From the NCBI GenBank assembly GCA_017548175.1, contig JAFYMZ010000171.1:1-8874 (forward strand): a stretch of 8,874 nt of DNA, read 5' to 3'. The notes under the pieces are model-generated. The model had not been told where the DNA came from, did not search any database, and saw only the letters and a list, made by a program, of their open reading frames with translations. Shown here one piece after another: positions 6,168-8,874 of this stretch (its first letter is position 1; the number at the start of each line of letters is the position of its first letter). The position numbers and the translations under genes were made by a program. The DNA is from Clostridia bacterium. Lineage in GTDB: Bacteria > Bacillota_A > Clostridia > Oscillospirales > Butyricicoccaceae.

Positions 6168-6674
6168 TCATTTCAATCGTTTGAATAAACTCAATGTCAA
6201 ATGATTGGGATCGACTGCACCCACTGAATCTTCATATTGCTTATAATTGAGGTATACGCCCTTTCCATCAGGCATATATCCGCGGCGAAAATACAGCCGA
6301 TGGGCTGCTCCGGCTTCTGCCGTAACATGCACATCCAAATGCAAAATATCAGAGTATTCTTTTGCTACACGTTCCGCCTCTTCCAACAAGGCATTGCCTA
6401 CCCCTTTGTCACGGTTCCACTCAAAAACCCATAAATCAGCAAGTCCGGGAATCCCTTGATTTGCCGCAGAACCCCAGCGATCACGATGTAGAACAAACAC
6501 ATATCCCGCAATTTCATCATTCAGCAAGGCAATTAAAAAGGTACACTCCCCTTCGCGCTGCCAATTTAGGTAACGCTCATAATACTTTATATTATCCTCA
6601 CTCTCGTTGTGCTCTGCTTTGCACAGTGCAATGATCTCATTGTCCTGAATCGGTCGCACAATGATCTTATCCAT
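6168..6674 (-). CDS. GNAT-family N-acetyltransferase
   Basis: A 168-residue GCN5-related acetyltransferase, expected to move acetyl from acetyl-CoA to an amine. The N-terminus IIVRPIQDNE is typical. Motif A is DLWVFEWNRDKGVGNALLEE (80-99), with the acetyl-CoA pyrophosphate loop RDKGVG (88-93). Motif B is AAHRLYFRRGYMPDG (123-137). The substrate is not evident; I see no basis for calling it RimI, Eis or an aminoglycoside enzyme. AAAGGA precedes the ATG by eight bases. GC is about 46% by hand count over 6241-6660, against roughly 60% in the housekeeping genes, and codon choice is more A/T-rich, so it may have been acquired. It is a single gene convergent with the DUF2500 cassette and shares its terminator. 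Confidence 0.9.
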   Translation of the reverse strand: MDKIIVRPIQDNEIIALCKAEHNESEDNIKYYERYLNWQREGECTFLIALLNDEIAGYVFVLHRDRWGSAANQGIPGLADLWVFEWNRDKGVGNALLEEAERVAKEYSDILHLDVHVTAEAGAAHRLYFRRGYMPDGKGVYLNYKQYEDSVGAVDPNHLTLSLFKRLK

Positions 6675-6709
6675 AGGTGTAGTCCTTTCTGCACAAAAAC
6701 ATATACTTG

Positions 6710-6747
6710 ATTATAAGCATCTTATCACAATCATTTGCAAATAACAA
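6710..6747 (-). promoter_or_regulatory. Likely promoter region of the GNAT gene
   Basis: Two readings on the minus strand are possible: TTGTTA (6742-6747), 17 bases, TAAGAT (6719-6724); or a perfect TATAAT (6710-6715) with TTGCAA (6735-6740) at a long 19-base spacing. A perfect 10-bp palindrome, ATTTGCAAAT (6733-6742), lies inside the region and could be an operator. Confidence 0.5.
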
Positions 6748-6795
6748 CAAGTTTACCATTCTCGTTCACAAAACCCGCGGAGCCGCCATTCTGCA

Positions 6796-6927
6796 AATGA
6801 AAGGGCGCACGGGGTCCGGGGCTTTGCGCCCTTGCGGGGCAGGCCCCGGGCGGTTTTGGGTGCTTTTGACGCCGCCAAAAGTACCGCATGGGTGCAGGGC
6901 ACGGCTGACGCCCTGCCCTATTTCATT
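6796..6927. repeat. GC-rich fold-back element with terminal inverted repeats (about 132 bp)
   Basis: The ends are inverted copies, AATGAAA (6796-6802) and TTTCATT (6921-6927). Between them are stacked hairpins. AAGGGCGCA (6801-6809) pairs with 6825-6833, a perfect 9-bp stem. GGGG/CCCC is at 6836-6847. GGTGCTTTTG (6859-6868) pairs with CAAAAGTACC (6876-6885), 10 bp with one G-T wobble. GCAGGGC (6894-6900) pairs with GCCCTGC (6910-6916). The wobble in the third hairpin favours folding of the plus-strand RNA. No coding signal is present. It looks like a REP- or MITE-like dispersed repeat, or less likely a structured RNA. The rest of the 6675-7015 gap holds the GNAT promoter on the left and the cysS terminator on the right. 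Confidence 0.6.
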
Positions 6928-6977
6928 GCGCCGCAGGCACACTTTTTTCTTTTTCCAACAGTAGGTTTTACACATGC

Positions 6978-7017
6978 AAAAGCGCCCGGAACAACAGTTC
7001 CGGGCGCTTGATTTTTT
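6978..7017. terminator. Intrinsic terminator of cysS
   Basis: A perfect 13-bp GC-rich stem (6980-6992 with 6997-7009) has an AACA loop. On the minus strand it follows the cysS stop by a few bases and runs into a short TTTT. On the plus strand it is followed by TTTTTT (7012-7017), so it could also stop rightward transcription leaving the repeat element. Confidence 0.88.
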
Positions 7018-8452
7018 ATTTTCTGGTCCAGGTGGTGCCCTGTGCGGTATCTACCAGCACAATGCCCTTGGCAGCCAGTTCGTCACGGATGCGGTCAGCT
7101 TCGGCAAAGTTCTTGGCCTTCTTGGCAGCCTTACGTGCCTCGATCTGCTCCTGAATGTATGCAGACTCTGCATCGTCGGCAGCGGGCGCAGCCACAGCAG
7201 CCGCAGACTCCTTCTGTTTCTTCTCGGCAGCTTCCAGCAGGTTCAGACTCAGCACCTGCTCAAAGTCGGCGATCAGTGCGCGCTTGGTCAGGTCATTGGT
7301 CTTGGCCTTCAGCACGTCATACAGTGCGGTCACAGCCAGAGAGGTGTTCAGGTCGTTGTCCAGTGCCTCCACAAACTTGGCCTTGCCGGCATCGAAAGCA
7401 GCCTGATCCAGCACTTCGCCCTCGGCAGGTTTCAGCGCGGCGATGCGGCCCACCAGCTTCTCATAAGCCACGGCAGCGTTGTCCAGATTCTCATAAGAGA
7501 ACACCAGGCTCTTGCGGTAGTGGGACTGCATGCAGAAGAAACGGTAGACCATGGGGTCATAACCCTTACTCTCCAGCAGAGAAACGGTCAGGAACTCGCC
7601 CTTGCTCTTGCTCATCTTGCCGCTGTTGGTGTTCAGATGCAGCACGTGGAACCAGAAGTTACACCACTTATGACCCACGAAGGCTTCACTCTGTGCGATC
7701 TCATTGGTATGATGAGGGAATGCGTTGTCGATACCGCCGCAGTGAATGTCCAGACGCTCGCCCAGATGCTTCATGCTGATGGCAGAGCACTCGATATGCC
7801 AGCCGGGATAGCCAACGCCCCAGGGAGAATCCCACTTCAGGGCCTGATCCTCAAAATTGGACTTGGTGAACCACAGCACAAAGTCGTTCTTGTTGCGCTT
7901 GTTGGTGTCTTCTTCCACGCCCTCACGGACGCCAACCATCAGTTCTTCCTCGTCGTGCTTGTTGAACACATAGTATTCACCCAGCTTGGAGGTATCAAAA
8001 TACACGTTGCCGCCGGCCACATAAGCATAGCCCTTGTCGATCAGACCGGACACCATATTGATGAACTCGGCGATGCAGTTGGTGGCAGGCTCCACCACGT
8101 CGGGAGTCTTGATGTTCAGCTTTGCGCAATCGGCAAAGAAGGCATCGGTATAGTACTGGGCGATCTCCAGCACGGTCTTGTTCTCGCGCTTTGCACCCTT
8201 CAGCATCTTGTCCTCACCGGTATCGGCATCGCTGGACAGATGACCCACGTCGGTGATGTTCATGACACGCTTCACGTCATAGCCGCTATAACGGAAGTAC
8301 TTCTCCAGCACGTCCTCCATAATATAGCTGCGCAGATTGCCGATATGGGCAAAATGATACACGGTGGGGCCGCAGGTATACATACTCAGTTTACCGGGCT
8401 CGTTGGTGTAGAATTCTTCTTTTTTACGGGTAAGAGAGTTATAGAGCAGCAT
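7016..8452 (-). CDS. cysS: Cysteinyl-tRNA synthetase
   Basis: A 478-residue class I synthetase that charges tRNA-Cys with cysteine. The catalytic HIGH motif appears as HIGN (36-39) in TCGPTVYHFAHIGNLRSY, and the KMSKS loop as KMSKSKG (279-285). Expected zinc ligands are C27, C222 in GWHIECSAI, H247 in FPHHTNE and E251. The C-terminal DALR-type and tRNA-binding regions end in ADRIRDELAAKGI...DTAQGTTW. An Ala-rich linker (about 424-437) separates them. The ATG at 8450-8452 has AAGGGGG six bases upstream. The frame stays open upstream to 8500, but that part overlaps pgsA and lacks a site. It begins one base after the pgsA stop, so the two are co-transcribed and probably coupled. Confidence 0.97.
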   Translation of the reverse strand: MLLYNSLTRKKEEFYTNEPGKLSMYTCGPTVYHFAHIGNLRSYIMEDVLEKYFRYSGYDVKRVMNITDVGHLSSDADTGEDKMLKGAKRENKTVLEIAQYYTDAFFADCAKLNIKTPDVVEPATNCIAEFINMVSGLIDKGYAYVAGGNVYFDTSKLGEYYVFNKHDEEELMVGVREGVEEDTNKRNKNDFVLWFTKSNFEDQALKWDSPWGVGYPGWHIECSAISMKHLGERLDIHCGGIDNAFPHHTNEIAQSEAFVGHKWCNFWFHVLHLNTNSGKMSKSKGEFLTVSLLESKGYDPMVYRFFCMQSHYRKSLVFSYENLDNAAVAYEKLVGRIAALKPAEGEVLDQAAFDAGKAKFVEALDNDLNTSLAVTALYDVLKAKTNDLTKRALIADFEQVLSLNLLEAAEKKQKESAAAVAAPAADDAESAYIQEQIEARKAAKKAKNFAEADRIRDELAAKGIVLVDTAQGTTWTRK

Positions 8453-8453
8453 C

Positions 8454-8874
8454 TTATTCCCCCTTTTTGCCACTGCTGAAGCCATCCTTGAAGATGGCAA
8501 AATTGTCTTTCAGATAGGTATAACCGGAAATTGCGGTGATGGCAACCATCACATATACGCCCAGATCCTGCAGGGTCAGACCGGCAAACAGGCTGATGGC
8601 AGGGAATCTGCACAGCAGGAATACCAGCACCACCATGGTGACCATGGTCTTGGCCTTGCCCCACATATTGGCGGCAATGACGGTGCCCTGTTCGGCAGCG
8701 ATCAGACGGATGGCGCTGACGGCGAACTCACGGGCCAGAATGATCACAGCAGCCCAGGCAGGCATGGTACCGTCGGCCACGAAGATCATCATGGCTGCCA
8801 TAACCAGCAGCTTGTCAGCCATGGGGTCCATAAACTTACCGAAATTGGTCACCAGATTGTACTTGCGGGCCAGC
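8454..8874 (-). CDS. pgsA: CDP-diacylglycerol-glycerol-3-phosphate 3-phosphatidyltransferase, C-terminal part (runs off right edge)
   Basis: The last 140 codons are present; the start lies beyond the right edge. The enzyme makes phosphatidylglycerophosphate from CDP-diacylglycerol and glycerol-3-phosphate in the membrane, the committed step to phosphatidylglycerol and cardiolipin. The visible end of the CDP-alcohol phosphotransferase signature (DGxxARx8Gx3Dx3D) is ARKYNLVTNFGKFMDPMAD, including the final G, D and D. The DG part is cut off. Hydrophobic helices follow, including one near MVTMVVLVFLLC and one near LGVYVMVAITAISGY. The C-terminus is charged (SSGKKGE) and its codons hold the cysS binding site. 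A related CDP-alcohol transferase cannot be fully excluded, but the PMADKLLV context fits PgsA. Confidence 0.92.
   Translation of the reverse strand, partial: LARKYNLVTNFGKFMDPMADKLLVMAAMMIFVADGTMPAWAAVIILAREFAVSAIRLIAAEQGTVIAANMWGKAKTMVTMVVLVFLLCRFPAISLFAGLTLQDLGVYVMVAITAISGYTYLKDNFAIFKDGFSSGKKGE
8459..8465 (-). promoter_or_regulatory. Ribosome binding site of cysS inside the pgsA 3' end
   Basis: AAGGGGG on the minus strand, six bases before the cysS ATG and embedded in the last codons of pgsA. The pgsA TAA (8454-8456) and the cysS ATG are separated by one base, which favours re-initiation by the same ribosomes. Confidence 0.8.

Noticed and set aside
6707..6964. 85-codon plus-strand frame over the fold-back element
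   Set aside because: No binding site is present and the sequence is dominated by hairpin arms. It is better explained as non-coding repeat.
6974..8479. 501-codon plus-strand frame opposite cysS
   Set aside because: It mirrors the cysS frame and begins inside the terminator hairpin. Its product is Leu/Val/His-rich and unrecognisable.
1..8874. CRISPR array, tRNA or rRNA gene, insertion sequence or prophage
   Set aside because: I saw no regularly spaced direct repeats, cloverleaf-type sequence, transposase, integrase or attachment site.

Overview
The window looks like a piece of chromosome from a GC-rich anaerobic Firmicute of the Oscillospiraceae/Ruminococcaceae type, most like Faecalibacterium. 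That placement is inferred from overall protein character, codon use near 60% GC in the core genes, AGGAGG-type ribosome binding sites and gene content; no database search was done. Most of the window is conserved housekeeping DNA, with a small accessory stretch in the middle (about 4811-6970).

Left part. The start of a nicotinate phosphoribosyltransferase gene (pncB, NAD salvage) runs leftward out of the window. A 386-base divergent intergenic region holds two opposing promoters. One is an extended -10 promoter for pncB, overlapped by a perfect inverted repeat. The other is a near-consensus promoter for the rightward cluster thrC - archaeal-type phosphoglycerate-mutase-like gene - rimM - trmD. 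Spacings of 43, 13 and -11 bases suggest one transcript. The mutase-like protein beside threonine synthase fits the family proposed to replace ThrB homoserine kinase, so the first two genes would carry out the last two steps of threonine synthesis. RimM and TrmD are a 30S maturation factor and the tRNA m1G37 methyltransferase; their usual partners rpsP and rplS are not adjacent.

Middle part. A separately promoted cassette encodes an XRE-type DNA-binding protein with a hydrophobic C-terminal half, a 62-residue two-helix membrane protein (DUF6199-like) and a DUF2500-like membrane-anchored protein. Its base composition is lower in GC than the flanking genes. It ends at a perfect 16-bp bidirectional terminator shared with a convergent, AT-richer GNAT acetyltransferase gene. 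The 341-base gap that follows contains a compact GC-rich fold-back element of about 132 bp with short terminal inverted repeats and several internal hairpins. It is probably a dispersed non-coding repeat.

Right part. On the minus strand pgsA (phosphatidylglycerophosphate synthase, entering from the right edge) is followed after one base by cysS (cysteinyl-tRNA synthetase), which ends at a strong 13-bp hairpin terminator.

The best candidates for something not well described are the membrane-anchored XRE/DUF6199/DUF2500 cassette and the fold-back element. The thrC-mutase pairing is a good example of a non-orthologous pathway replacement that is often misannotated as glycolytic.
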